Shown here in pieces: positions 37,063-48,757 of a DNA stretch of 64,000 nucleotides. Positions within the stretch are counted from its first letter, which is position 1. Each line of letters starts with the position of its first letter. The translations under genes and the position numbers were made by a program. Under the pieces are notes generated by a model. The model searched no databases and was not told where the DNA came from. It was given only the letters and a program-made list of their open reading frames with translations. The stretch comes from Coleophoma eucalyptorum (taxonomy: Eukaryota > Ascomycota > Leotiomycetes > Helotiales > Dermateaceae), in assembly GCA_026120035.1 (NCBI GenBank), contig JALRME010000002.1, forward strand, positions 2,170,001 to 2,234,000, read 5' to 3'.

Positions 37063-37319
37063 AGCTCAGAATCCCCAGTTGTCACTCGGTGATTGAGAGA
37101 GCGCGACAAAGAGAGACAGAGAAAGGCAGCACAGGTATTGGACGATTTTCCGGCGGACTTGAGGTGCTATACTTGATGTCATCCTGAGAGTCATCAACAG
37201 CATCCTTCCTACCTTAAGCACCCTAGGCGGGAATCCTATTTGCCGTGAATGCCGACCAATATTGAGCAGTCTTAATCTGCTTCAACCACCTTCCGCAAGG
37301 CAAATGAAATGGATAGTGA

Positions 37320-37344
37320 AAACAGAAACAGAAACAGAAACAAA
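37320..37344. repeat. (ACAGAA)n hexanucleotide microsatellite
   Basis: About four tandem copies of ACAGAA, ending in ACAAAA. Simple sequence repeat. Confidence 0.75.
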
Positions 37345-37965
37345 AGACGATGATTATTCACAAATCAGTCCACTTCCATTCCCACATTTTGCTTGCCTGT
37401 CTTTGCCTTCCCAACCACTTTTCTCCTACTCCTACTGGTTTTGGACAATTCTTGCTATTCTTGTAGCACACAGGAAATGGCCAAGCTTGGCTCGGCTCGC
37501 CTGCTGGCCCACTCCAGTACAGTAGAGCATCGGGCTTCGTACTCATCAACTCACTTTCTACTTCAGATCCACTTCTGCACAAAGCTGAAAGCGTTTTCGC
37601 TCTGTTACGGCCAAGGCAATCAAGTCAGAAACCCCGTCGCCCTGCACGCCATACCTCGAGCGTATGGAGTCTGCAGTCACAGGTACAGGAACCGCGGCGA
37701 ACTGCTCCAAGAATCCACACAAGAGGCGTGACGGTCCCGTATCACGTCGGTATCAGAGCCAGCCGAAAGCTCCGCTACTCAATGCACCGTCTTCTGCGAC
37801 CATTATTATATCATGGCTGTAGTGGTAGCTGCGGTACCTTCCACACACTCGCCACACCCTTTCCGGCCGGAAGGGCTCCAGATAGGACCTGGCAAGGTAA
37901 GGTACAGGTTGTCCGCTCGTCCTCTCCTGCAGGCATTCTTCTTCCTGGTGTTGTGCTCCTGGTGG

Positions 37966-37984
37966 GTGGATGGATGGATGGATG
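37966..37984. repeat. (TGGA)n tetranucleotide microsatellite
   Basis: About 4.5 copies of TGGA/GGAT. Simple sequence repeat. Confidence 0.75.
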
Positions 37985-38726
37985 TCTCGTGGCTGCATAG
38001 GAGAAAGCTCCATCATTGGACAATGGAAGCTTTCGTAAAGAATGACTGACCAGAGTCTAATGGCAATAGACTTCTCCAACCCTGTGGATTCCTCGGTCTT
38101 AAGATGGAAAGTCCAGAAACAGAAACAACTAGGGTTGGAGTGGTTTTATGCCTCGCAACACCATTCCCTGCTGACAATTGCGCAGTCATGACGGATGGAT
38201 GCGATTAAAGGGTCGGGGGACGCGGAAATCCAACAGCTGGATACAGACACAATGCTTCAATGTAGTGACAATAATAGTATGATGAAGATATCGCATAACA
38301 CGCAGGTTATGGCTGCAGATGTTCATGTCGACTTCCGATCTAAGACAGCACGTTTTGCCCCGTGTTCTGGACTCGGGGATCAATATCCGTATATCGCATC
38401 CCCGGTATCCCCACATTTTGAATACTTCCTGCTTTTCTTGGTCCTTCCTGTTTTCTCCTTTTTTTTTTGTTTTCCTTCTCCATACTCCAGGTTCCGCGCC
38501 GCCCGGCCTCATCTTGGGGAGATTGGGGTTTCCGTCACCGTGCGATCCAAGCTTGTCCGCGATTAGATAAACCCCTGAAACGATGTGGCATGTTCTAGCC
38601 GCTCTTCATTTGCAACTCTCTCTCCCAGGCAAGGGACTTAAATGAGAAATATTACTCCAGCACGGCACCTGAGCAAATGAGTTAAAGGATCAGATCCCGT
38701 CCATTGCGCGTCTCGACCTGATCTTC

Positions 38727-38749
38727 AGCATGGCAGCATGGCAGCATGG
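38727..38749. repeat. (CAGCATGG)n octanucleotide repeat
   Basis: Three perfect tandem copies of an 8-nt unit in the gene-poor interval. Confidence 0.75.
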
Positions 38750-41700
38750 TAAATCTTACGTCCATGTCTCGCGCCCCCCCCCACGTACATAGCAACCTAC
38801 TGCAGCATAACGAACAATGGCAGAGAGAGAAAGAAAAAAATAAAAAAGGATGAAGACAGAGCTCGCACGTCTCGGCATAACGAAGCACCGAATGCGTTGA
38901 GTGCCAGTTTCAACTTGATGCAGTACGAAAGTCCAAGTGGATGTATTATTGCATGTCGCCGCAGTCTTGGCTGGACCTAGCAGACTCTACCCATCACAAG
39001 ACCAGCGCCGGTTGACTCCAATGGGGTTAATGAGAAATGCGAGCAACGTCGGGACCAGGGTCTACCCACGAACGCCTCGCTTCATCGCCTACAGGACCAG
39101 AATTCCGGTCCATACTTTCCTGGTCGTATCTTCGATGGGTGTTGTACTGGCCGACCTGGCCTGCTTTGGGCCACTCACGTCGTTAGCTGTGCCTCTCTCA
39201 CAGCGTATCATGCATGCCATGCTGCAGTACAGGACTGTACAGTCCACCATACTGCTTCCACCCAGACAGAACCCTTTCGCCAGCTGCATGTTCCTTGCCC
39301 TGGCGCCTGCCTCTGCAGTGAGACTGACAGCAAGGCTCAACTCCGTCCTGGCGAGAAGGGTGAGCTTGAGGGTCCGGCTCCAGGTGTCGCATCAGGATTG
39401 GGGCGAGCGGCTGTGGAGGGGGGTTGTGGAGGGTGTGGAGGGCGTGGAGAGGGTGTATGACGAGAGCTTACTATTGTTGAGAGCGACCGCCATCCCAGTC
39501 ATTTCCCCGGATTTTTGAGCGTCGTCTACTTCCTACCCTGGCTTGGCCGCCCACCACCACCGCGACTCTGCTCATTCATCCACTTTCCCTCCACTTCCCT
39601 TCCACCTACGGTGCTTAATTCCGCACTCTTCGGTGATCAAGCTCTCTTTGGCGCCCCTTTCGGTCTCTCAGTGGGACTTCTAGTCTCCCTTCCCTCTCGC
39701 CGTGTCTCTCCTCGCCATCTCCCCGCCATCTCATGCCACCGCGTACGCATGTCACGCAAATAGCTCATCTTGGGGTAGACCGCCCGGCGTGTGCGATATG
39801 CAAACCTATTCCCCGACTTTAACCGGATCATCATCGTGCGTGCCTTGTACGTGTGATGTCTCCTTCAATGACGCCTCGGGCCTGCAGCCCTCTTCCATCC
39901 TCACATCGCTTCAGATACCCTGAATCTAGACTGCTGGCATTGGTGTACTAGCAGTAAGCTCTCACCCCCAGGACTGCTCTGGCTCCTTCGAAAATCTGGG
40001 GAAATACTAGCTCAGCAGTCGTTGAGTTCTACCACCCGCTCTACCTTGAGTTCTATTTACAAGGATCCATCAACATCCCAGAAATATACCTCACGCTTGT
40101 CTACCTCATTTCCACGTTTTCCCTTAGACCGCGATTGGTTGAAGAGACTATACATAACGCCACCTCCAGCAGTTCATAAGCCATTATTCAGTCTTGCTCT
40201 GTATGACTTTCTCCGCGATAACTCCAAGAGCCTCTTCCTACAGTAGTGCGTCGAGGCACTGATGATGCAACTGTGCAGGGCCAGAACCTCAGATCGGCCA
40301 GCTGACGAGTCAAAGAGAGAAGTTGTGCCGAGCTTTGTACACAAGGTGGTAGCTCTTCCTTGCACGCCACAAAGAGCCAGACCAGCCCACCCTCATCGCT
40401 CTTAGTGTCTGGCTGCCTTCCCTCTCTCGTTGTCAGTCGCCGTGTCTCATGCTTCGGAAGTATCCATCCCTCAAGAGATCGAAGATCATGCAGAACCCGT
40501 GCAGAAGTATGCGCAAATTATGGGATCACAAAGCAATGGAGATTGACAGGTGTAGAGTTTGATGTCGTTCCTCTGCCGATCTGCACCTGGGGGAAATGTT
40601 CCACGAAGCTCTCTTCAAACCCTGTTTTCTCTTAGTGCAGCACGGAAAATAAAGTACTTTAAATAGGTCAATTAAGCGTACTTCCAATGCACCTCATTGC
40701 CAATCTCACAGACCACAGTAGTAAAGCTAAGGCAGGGATTGCCATGGTTTTCGATGTACCGTCCCCCATAACTCTTAACTAGTACAGTAGTGGGCAGACT
40801 TGTGTTATGCATGGGCAAACAGAGGAGGACGCTTCTTTGTAGATCAATTCTAGTTACTTCGGTATGATTATGCAGATTGTTCTTGCTCTTTGCCCTACTA
40901 AGATCCACACGCATTGCTAATCGATTTCCTACTCTCTTGGTCGAAAAACTCATCATCAAAAGTCCCCGGGACCTTTCCGCTCATCGCACATCAGCACTCG
41001 GATACATTGTACCAAGACAAACCTCAAGCCATCCCACAGCTCTTGGCTTTGCTTTGTTATTCTTATTCTCTAAGGGAAATAGGTTTCAGGGGAAGAAATT
41101 GAGCTCGGGAGCTATACAAAAGTCAATTGGCACCGTAGGTAGCCGTGCAGAGCAATTGCTCAAAGACAAGAAAATTATTAGCCACCTGTGTGCATCTTCT
41201 CTAGATAAGGTAGTCCGTGATGCAACGTTCTGTAATTTCTTGCTGTACCACTGCTACCCTAAATTGAAAAGCAATTCTCAAGAAAGCAGGAGATCGATCC
41301 TTCGTCATATATCGCCACCACCACCATGTATCAGCCCTAGGCTAAAGCAGTTTCCCAACATCCACTCCGTGCCATGTACGTATGAGTGCATGCATGTGTA
41401 AATGCATGTGTATCTGGATACTTGCATATCGCAGCATAGACTTTACTCTACAATATGTCATTGCTTCAGCTTCTTCGCCGAAACCTTCGTGCTTATCACA
41501 AGCCACGGTTTTTCTTCGGCGCCGTGCCTACTGGGAAGCTATCTGACTTTTGTAATATTCTTTGGTTCTGTCCAATGCTTGGTTTAGTTTACCAGCTCGC
41601 TACGAGGGGACACAGGGAGAGGGATAATAGGGTGAGATGCCTCCGGTGTGCATATGCGAGGGTTTTTTTCGGGGAGTCGCGGATAAAGGTTGTAACTTTG

Positions 41701-41792
41701 GATCTATGGAATAGTATGTAGATAAATTATGAAGTTGGAGATATAAAAATGAGCATCTGTGAAGAAACTGCTGCTGCTTAAGGTGCCCGTCT

Positions 41793-41966
41793 CTATTTTC
41801 GGTTTATGGGTGTCTTAGCACACTCCTCCACAATTCTGATAGCTTTGTCACTAAGACTAGAATCTTCAACAATACGCCTTATCTTAGAAGTATGTAGAGC
41901 AATCCTAAATATATAATTAGATAGGCCAGCATTATATGTTTGGACCAGAAATAGTATGTAAAGAAC
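41793..41966 (-). pseudogene. Possible decayed coding relic in AT-rich DNA
   Basis: A 57-codon open stretch with no ATG start reads, near its end, TSKIRRIVEDSSLSDKAIRI and then VEECAKTPINRK before a stop. This balanced mix of charged and aliphatic residues looks protein-like, unlike the surrounding AT-rich translation. It is cut upstream by a stop, and an overlapping minus-strand frame (41879-42070) is Phe/Leu/Tyr-rich, as expected for noncoding or mutated DNA. I cannot assign a family. A fragment of an old transposon or an exon remnant are both possible, and so is chance. Confidence 0.25.
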
Positions 41967-42751
41967 TTATTTAAAAGTATAAATGCATATTTCTTGAATT
42001 TTGCCGCAAAGGTTCTAACCATTGTAATAAATCGGTTCTTCATCACTAGGAATGTCACACAAAAAAACATAAAAATTTTCCTTTTCTCTTTTGATATGGT
42101 TCTCTACCCCTATATGTTTATACACATATGTACACCTCTTCATCAGAGAGAGAAAGAGGAAGACCTGAAGTAGAATTGCTTTGATCATACCTTTAGCGAG
42201 GGTAGGGGGGGTGGGGTTGTTGGCTTAACCCAAAGTCTCAGGTGTACACCATAACCCCACAGAAGAAAGAATAGTGTAGGTTATCAGTATATTCTATATG
42301 TCCTTTGAAACCCTGGATAATGAAAACCTGGGTGGTGCGCGGTTAATGAAAGCTCTTCTTTCTATCTATGAAGAAGTGGAATTCTTGTTTCAAGCCTGTT
42401 AATTATATATCTCATAGAGCGGGTATTCAATAAGGATGTAGCCTTATAAAATATAGGTATCTGTTGTAAATATAAATAGAGGTATGTGGAAGCAATTCAC
42501 ATATTTTCTTAATAGATGGGTCTATTAATCGTCATTGTGCGTTTTTAATTTACAGAAGTAGTATAAGCATGTATGTAGTCTTGCTTTTAAGTTGACTCTT
42601 GAATATTTTCGCTCGTTCTATATGGTTCAGAGAGTTTCTATATTGACCATGTTGTAGATAGCAAGTGAGAAGGGGAACATACTTCATTCTAAGTGCTTGT
42701 ATTCGTTCTAGAACTCAAAGTATCTTTGCCACTTACACAAACTTATCATTC

Positions 42752-43841
42752 TTACTTCCACGCATAAGCAACCCACGCAATCATCTCCACCTGTGCTTTC
42801 TCTTTTGTCTCTTCAAATGCCTCCAGTTTCGACAACTCTTGTTTCAGCACACCTGGCAACCTCTGCTGCTCCTCCTCACTATAACCCTTAAAGAACATAC
42901 CTTTGAACAACAGCATATTTTCTACAAGGTTATCCAACGTCGGTGCTTCGGCAGCACTCTTGACGCTCTTGAGCATGATCTTGTGGCCGAATCCGGCTTC
43001 TTCGAGCTTTTGCACAAGATACCAGCCAGTCTCCCAATTGGGATGTAGCGACCAAGTGAAGGGCTCGGCATCAGGGCGGATGATTTTGGCGGTGGATGAA
43101 AAGGCAGCGTCAAAGTTGCGTTCTGGGGTGAGAAGTGTTAGGGAGCTCCATTCCACAAATAAAGAAGTAGGGAGGCTAGACTTACGATACCATGTCGACA
43201 CAACAGCCTAAGCAACCACAATTAGCATTAAGTAAATCCAATCACTCTTACAGATCGGAGTCAACACTCACCACGCCACCTGGTTTCAAAACTCTCCACA
43301 TCTCCTTCGCAGCCTTATCGGGACCCTCAGGGTCTTCGACATTAGGCGCGAACCCAAAGTTAGTAATGACATGACTGAATGTCCCATCACCCAAGGTCTT
43401 CAGATCCCTAACATCCAGGACTTCGGTCTCAAATCCCTCCTGCCAACCATTTTGCTGCATTTTCGTCTTTGCAACCTCTAGCACACTCGGTGCAAGGTCT
43501 GCAGCGAGGATTTGTGCGCTCGGGACTTGCGTCTTGATCAATCCCGAGACGATGCCTGTGCCACAGGCGTTGTCGAGAATGTAGGAGTCAGGAGTGATAG
43601 GTGGTGTGAGGCTGCTGAGGATTTGGACAGCGACTGTTGTCGTGCAATTACTAGCCATACGGTCGTAGGTGTTGCTGTGTGTATCGTGGAAGGATTTGGA
43701 CGCCATAGTTATTGTTGCCGCTGCTGTTATGCTTTTGCTCGCTTGTTGTGGTTGTAGTAGGGCCTGTTGGAATTGTGATAGGAGTGTGAGAGGTCGGGTG
43801 GTGACTTTCATGCTGTACAGTGTTCTTTTATGGCAGGACAA
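42752..43841 (-). CDS. Class I SAM-dependent methyltransferase
   Basis: A UbiE/COQ5-like Rossmann methyltransferase. Three exons: 43841-43272, 43207-43186 (only 22 nt) and 43122-42752, with introns of 64 nt (GTGAGT, acceptor TTAG) and 63 nt (GTAAGT, acceptor CCCAG), give up to 320 aa. Splicing builds the expected post-motif strand LKPGGVAVVSTWY. Motif I is ILDNACGTGIVSGLI, followed by the acidic strand-2 end QILAADLAPSVLEVAK, VLDVRDLKTLGDGTFSHVITNFGFAPNVEDPEG, and a helix-rich C-terminus. Three in-frame starts exist (43841, 43811, 43706). The residues before MASKSFHDTHSNTYDRMA are Arg/Gln/Thr-rich and could be a mitochondrial presequence or untranslated, since many homologous proteins start near that last Met. 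The substrate is unknown. No secondary-metabolite synthase gene lies nearby. Confidence 0.85.
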
Positions 43842-44599
43842 TGGGCCTCTTATATACTTTGAGCACCTGCTAATATCCTCAAATCAAGCGTAAAGCTTGA
43901 ATATTGAATTGTCCAAAGTCGCCATTGAGCAGCCAACTTAAAAAGTCTCCGGCGTGCACACGACATCGGAAACATTATGTGTGCACGTCGGAGACTTTTT
44001 CAAGGTAGGAAATAGTGAGCCAGAAAATTATCCGTTAATGAGCATGGTATTTTCCCCCAACCTAACCTGCTCGCACTTTCTTGCCAATGAGAGGAAGCGG
44101 ATGGTAGCGGAATAGTATATTTGCAAGCGACGCGACTGCGGCTGAGGCGACGCTTGTGGCTAGCATGACAGAATATTTGGTGATTATCCTTCAAGGTTGC
44201 AGATTTGGGACTTCCAGTCATTTGAGAGGATTATTTCCAAACATGGTGTTGGACTTGGTTAGAATTGATGAGGGTAGCATATCAAAGTCACCGGTGAGTG
44301 ACTAGGCAGCCGGCGACCGATAACGCAGGACTGAGAAACGCCGTGGGGTTTGTCAGAAGCATTTTTATATGCTGTCGTATCGAATTAATTACCCAACTAT
44401 CTGTCCATAATGTAAGTCCTCCCAATGCTTTCCGACCCTGTCATCAGTGAAGCAAAACCACAACTGTGATTATACATACAAAACTGCCCTGGATTTTAGA
44501 CATGCACCTTGCCTCCGCAGCTTGAAGCCACCGGAACGTGCCAACTCCTAACACCGTGTCACAATGCCCCTATGCTCCTATGCCCATTTACATATATCG
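43842..44599. other. Intergenic region between methyltransferase and GT90 genes
   Basis: About 760 bases with the methyltransferase promoter and GT90 3' flank. It contains the hairpin listed separately (43940-44000). No gene seen. Confidence 0.5.
43940..44000. repeat. Near-perfect 22-bp inverted repeat (hairpin)
   Basis: Left arm 43940-43961 and right arm 43979-44000 are reverse complements over 22 bp with one mismatch (core GTCTCCG and GTGCACA), separated by a 17-nt loop. It sits about 100 bases upstream of the methyltransferase start, in its promoter. The A5 and T5 outer ends give a stem of about 22 bp. It could be a regulatory hairpin, a palindromic binding site pair, or the remains of a miniature inverted-repeat element; no target-site duplication is obvious. 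Confidence 0.85.
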
Positions 44600-46678
44600 T
44601 CATCCATGTGCACCGTTGGCCTCGGTCATAGGGTGGCTGCTGTCATATTTGTCCAATTCACTTCCGTCTCCAGAGTACCCAATCCTGTCGCGATTATCAT
44701 CAATGACCCGTGCATACTCAAGAAGGAGGCGGAATGTATATATCTGGTTCCTTGTTAGTCACGATTCTCAAAATTGCAAGAACTGAATTCACCTCAAGAT
44801 CTTCACGCCTTAAAACCTTGGACGCCCACTCTCTACCTTGTTGTCCCAGCTTACGACCTTCAAAATCGTGTCTCTGAACATATGGGCCACTCTCAGAGCT
44901 TACAGGCTTACCTAGACCTATAAAGTAGGTCAAGATACTGTAGATATCGTCGTACCGGTTGTCCACAGGAACAAAATGTCTCCAAGCAAAGATTCTTGAA
45001 TCATGCCACTCTCTGAAGATAGTAGCCTTAATTCCAAGACTCTTACTCTGGAGAAAGGCATGCCAACGCCCTGAAAATGAGTGTCCGTCTACATCAATCA
45101 AATACTTGTTCTTGAATTGCTCACTCAAGCTGGTCATGCTTTTGTAAGTCCATACACCATCGTAGAAACTACAGTCCGGAACGCAGGAAGCAGGCTCGGT
45201 GAAACCGACATCTGTGTGCTCATCTGCAAATTCTCCAGCCCGGAAGGTTTCATAATTATGATATTCTCCTGCTTTCTCGGGATCCGGGTCTGTGGCCATA
45301 ATTCGCACATCCTTGCTTGCCATGACCGTTCCATTAGTGATTAGAGCAAGTCGTTGACGATGCATTCGCATCCAGTTATCAGCCGTATTTGTGCCACCGG
45401 ACGTCACACCTCGCCATATCATGCTATCCTTCTTGTCATCCCAGTCATAGTCGAACGTAGGATCGTATGCATAGCGTTCATCGTTCTTGTAATACATATT
45501 TGCGGGAAAGAGAATGTCACTATTGACATTCACCTTACACTCTCCAAAGATAGGAACAAGACGTTTGCTCGCCACAACGGTGCTTGGCGCAAACAGAAAG
45601 CCGTGGTTGTTTTCAATCTCTGGTCCGATTGTGCAGAGATCAGAAGACCTGTTAAAATTCGTGATAAAACCTCCATTGGAATCTTTGTACAGTGCTTCTG
45701 CAGTCGCTACAGTGGAGTTCGGATCACGAGCGTGAGAATCTGGCGGGCATGCTTCCTTAGCTATTTCCATATATTGTGTCCCTGGAGCAGAGAACCACTG
45801 GGCATCAGTTTTAACAGCACTATCGTCTTTCTCTGCGTATAGCCCTTTGCTATTCTTTGTGAACTCGGGTAGCGTCTCGGGAACCAAGCGCCTGGTCTCC
45901 TGTTCCTTTGCCAGCAGCTTTTGCATATCATCCCACGGGACCACAACTCGTGGCTGATCCAGCCGGTTCATCGCGATATCCATGTCTGGGAGGTACTTCA
46001 TGAATTTCTCCACCATACTCGCAAAGGTTTCCGCACGCCAATTTGCGTTTGTCAATTTCCAGACCTTTCGATTCCGAATATGGATGCCCGAGACACCCTC
46101 CCTCTCATTCTCATGCATATATGCTGCCAAAGAACGTAAGACCGCAGGCTCTACTCCCCAAAATGGCCTTAGATCATCCATAATCTGTTCGAAGTCGTCT
46201 ACGTTATGGGCATGGTTGTCTCGCGCGAACTTGTACCACTCCCGGAATCCTGGAGGAGGGTGTCTGCCATATTTTCTCCTATATTTTGCAACCGTCTCCT
46301 TGAATGTCATCGACCTGCTATCTTCGTACTCGTTCCATGCTTTGTCTGCTTGTTTCATAAGCGTAGCTATTGGGTGATGGTCGTCCACATTTGCCTCGAA
46401 GTGGCCATTGTCATGATACCACGATGGTGCCTTTGGAAGCTAGAAATCGGATGAGTGCCATACTTTCGTCCCAACTTCTTCTCGCTCTGGAATTAGCTTA
46501 CATTTGGATCAGGGGGTGTGGTCTGGCCAGATTGCGCTTTGCCTGGTATCGGTATGTGGTTGAGTTTCGAGGGAACGTCTGATCCCCATAGTAGAGAGAG
46601 GTTCACCAGAAGAATGACGAGGCCTACAGCAGCCAGAAGGAGGAACAGGCGCCGTTTTCCACGATCAAAGCCAGCCAT
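44600..46678 (-). CDS. CAP10-like glycosyltransferase family 90 protein, type II membrane
   Basis: A Golgi/ER-lumen glycosyltransferase of the CAP10/GT90 family (xylosyl- or glucosyl-transferase fold by family knowledge), 655 aa. Exons: 46678-46502, 46439-44793 and 44743-44600. Intron 1 (46440-46501, GTAAGC, acceptor CTAG) joins PPDPN to LPKAPSWYHDNGHF. Intron 2 (44744-44792, GTGAAT, branch TGACTAAC, acceptor CCAG) is easy to miss because its 49 bases continue open; reading through gives a false ending in IPPPS, whereas splicing gives RREDLEIYTFRLLLEYARVI, the usual CAP10 C-terminus. A single membrane anchor (about residues 9-30, RRLFLLLAAVGLVILLVNLSLLW) predicts type II topology. The catalytic half contains WRGVTSGG, LIDVDGHSFSGRWHAFLQSKSL, WRHFVPVDNRYDDI and EWASKVLRREDLE. 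Confidence 0.9.
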
Positions 46679-47026
46679 AGCGCTGCGTCTCTTGTATATC
46701 GTTTCAAGCTATGGGAAGCTCTCACACCAGTATTCACGCTTCTGTCATTGGCTATTGGACAGTCGCACACAAATAGCCATCTGCAACCTGCTTGTAAATG
46801 ATGTAAAATTGTGGTGAGGAGGATGCAAGACTGTCTGTCTCCAAGATGCCAGAAATAATCGGACGCCAAGAATCTAGAGTGTAACTTCTGGCTGAAAGGG
46901 GGTTTATGCGATAAGATCCCCGGCTCGCTGGGGTAAGGGATCTAAAGCAGCGCCGGCGAAAGGAGAGACGATATTTTGAGCGACGCTCAACATACCTAAT
47001 TTTCCAGACCAGCCTTAACCACCACC
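46679..47026. promoter_or_regulatory. Divergent promoter GT90 / mitochondrial uL15
   Basis: About 350 bases between divergently transcribed genes must hold both promoters. No other coding signal. I see no clear TATA box or named factor site. Confidence 0.55.
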
Positions 47027-47976
47027 ATGCCTCCTCGAATACCAGCGCTGGCATCATACTGCCGGACAGTGCCAATCTCTTCATCTCCTTTGGCTTCTTT
47101 CCTGCTACCCTTGTTCCAGGCTCGAAGTGCGTCGATTCTCGCGAATCTGTCCGAAAACCCTGGCCATTACAACAAGCGCATTCGACGTGGTAGAGGTCCG
47201 TCATCAGGAAAGGGAAAGACTTCAGGTCGTGGTCATAAAGGTCAGAAGCAGCATGGAAAGGTACCAGCTCGATTCCAGGGAGGGCAGACGCCGCAAGAAA
47301 TTGTTCATGGCACAAGAGGATTTGAGAATTTGTAGGGCCGCAATTCCATAGTTTGACAGGATTTGAGCTGATATTCTATAGGTTCTCCGATGAGATGTCA
47401 CCTGTGAATCTTGATCGCATTCAGTCGTGGATTGATCAAGGCCGCTTAGATCCCTCCAAACCTATTACTCTCAAGGAGCTTTGCAAATCGAGGTGCCTGC
47501 ATGGAATTAAGGACGGAGTCAAGCTCCTAGCTAGAGGAAAGGAGGAATTGAAGACACCCATCAATATTCTGGTGTCAAGAGCATCGACAGCTGCAATTGA
47601 GGCAATTGAGTCTGTCGGAGGCAAGGTCACAACAAGATATTACACGAAAGCATCTATCAAAAGACTGCTGAAGGGTGAATCTGAGTCAAGCTTTGAACCT
47701 CTTGCCTTGACGCCACCTACGGGCAAGGAATCTCCAATTCTTGCGGCGACATCGCCTTCCGCATCCCCCTTCTCATATCGCCTCCCGGATCCAACAAGTC
47801 GTAAAGATATGGAATACTACCGAGATCCAGCTCACCGTGGGTACTTGAGCCATCTAGTCCCCGAAGGACATGGGCCCAGTTTGTTTTTCAAGACTCCTGG
47901 AGCCAACAACATACGCAGGAAGGCTAAGAAGGTTGGAGCGGGCGGTATTACACGAGGAGAGAACAAGGTTTGGTGA
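47027..47976 (+). CDS. MRPL10: Mitochondrial large-subunit ribosomal protein uL15m (Mrpl10)
   Basis: A mitoribosomal large-subunit protein of 299 aa, in two exons (47027-47331, 47382-47976) with a 50-nt intron (GTAGGG, acceptor TATAG) that joins GFEN to LFSDEMSPVNLD. The first about 35 residues (rich in Pro, Ser, Ala and Arg, few acids) look like a mitochondrial presequence. The uL15 signature is RIRRGRGPSSGKGKTSGRGHKGQKQHGKVPARFQGGQTP, followed by VNLDRIQSWIDQGRLDPSKPITLKEL and DGVKLLARGKEELKTPINILVSRAS, the uL15 fold core. A fungal C-terminal extension (about residues 215-299) includes FSYRLPDPTSRKDMEYYRDPAHRGYLSHLV, typical of yeast and filamentous-fungal Mrpl10. Confidence 0.93.
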
Positions 47977-48757
47977 TGATGGAGAAACATGTAACATATG
48001 TATGTACTCAATGTGTAAGATTCAATATTATGGCATACGATCAGTATTTTGCCATCGAGACAAAAAGTTTAGAACGCTTATTTCCATTGTAAAAATTACA
48101 ACTCATAGCTAGTGGATCGAAAGCAAGCATTACTATTCCATTCCTCTCAAGCAGCTAGTAAGGCAGCATCCATCTATGATTGACACAACTCATAGACCAT
48201 TCGAATTATGTTAAAAAGTTATCATTGACACAATTTTCAAGGTAAATGGATCTCGCACTGCCTTTATTATGTTTTGATCTATTAAGGGATCTAAAGTCAT
48301 CGAACACGGATAGGACCTTAATTTCTGGGAATCGCTGGGTGATTTGGCCGATATGAAGATGGAGGTTGTCCATGAATTGTAACATCTGCCGGTGATCGTA
48401 GAAAAGGATATGCTATATAACTGTTAAACTACGATCTAGCTTGGTCTGCAGTATTACTGATTGAAATGGCTTTACTTAGTTGTATGGTTTGGGAAGCTTC
48501 TATCATGAAAGGCCATTTTAGGTCTTCGGTATCTGCAGTGGAAAACTGCAGGAAGGTTGCTCCCACATGATTATGACGACCCTCGGAGCCTCAGCTTGGA
48601 GCTCCTTGCGCTAAGGTAGCTTCGAGACCCTAAGCTTCATCAACACCTGAATTCGATAAACCGTGCATAATCATCATACGCCGTCCGTTCTGGCGATTGA
48701 TTGTGCATTACCTTGCCTTTGTATCCTGAAGCTGTATCTTCATAGCCAACTCCAGTA
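47977..48757. other. Intergenic region uL15m / MVP1
   Basis: About 780 bases; uL15m 3' flank and MVP1 promoter/5' UTR. Moderately AT-rich. No gene or RNA seen. Confidence 0.5.

Larger units (their letters stand above)
35462..42751. other. 7.3-kb gene-poor interval
   Basis: No gene that I can support. It holds the 5' region of the C2H2 factor (35.5-36.4 kb), a cluster of short tandem repeats between 36.4 and 38.8 kb, a pyrimidine-rich stretch near 39.53-39.74 kb, and an AT-rich tail from about 41.75 to 42.70 kb. Open frames of 193 and 174 codons (plus 38937-39518 and 40877-41401) lack motifs, start context and splice partners. Non-coding transcripts are possible but not visible. Confidence 0.45.

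Noticed and set aside
38937..39518. 193-codon plus frame in the second gene desert
   Set aside because: No motif or family resemblance, and a repetitive Gly/Val/Glu tail that comes from a GGAGGG-type run. No splice partner and no conserved start. Considered chance.
40877..41401. 174-codon plus frame
   Set aside because: Low-complexity Ser/Leu/Arg composition, no motifs, ends in a CATG-repeat area. Considered chance.
24696..46678. Secondary-metabolite cluster around the sugar transporter, methyltransferase and transcription factor
   Set aside because: These genes are separated by ribosomal, APC/C, TRAPP and other housekeeping genes and by long gaps. No polyketide, peptide or terpene synthase is present.
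46752..47315. 187-codon minus frame overlapping the uL15m gene
   Set aside because: It is the antisense shadow of the uL15m first exon and promoter; the sense frame is clearly conserved.
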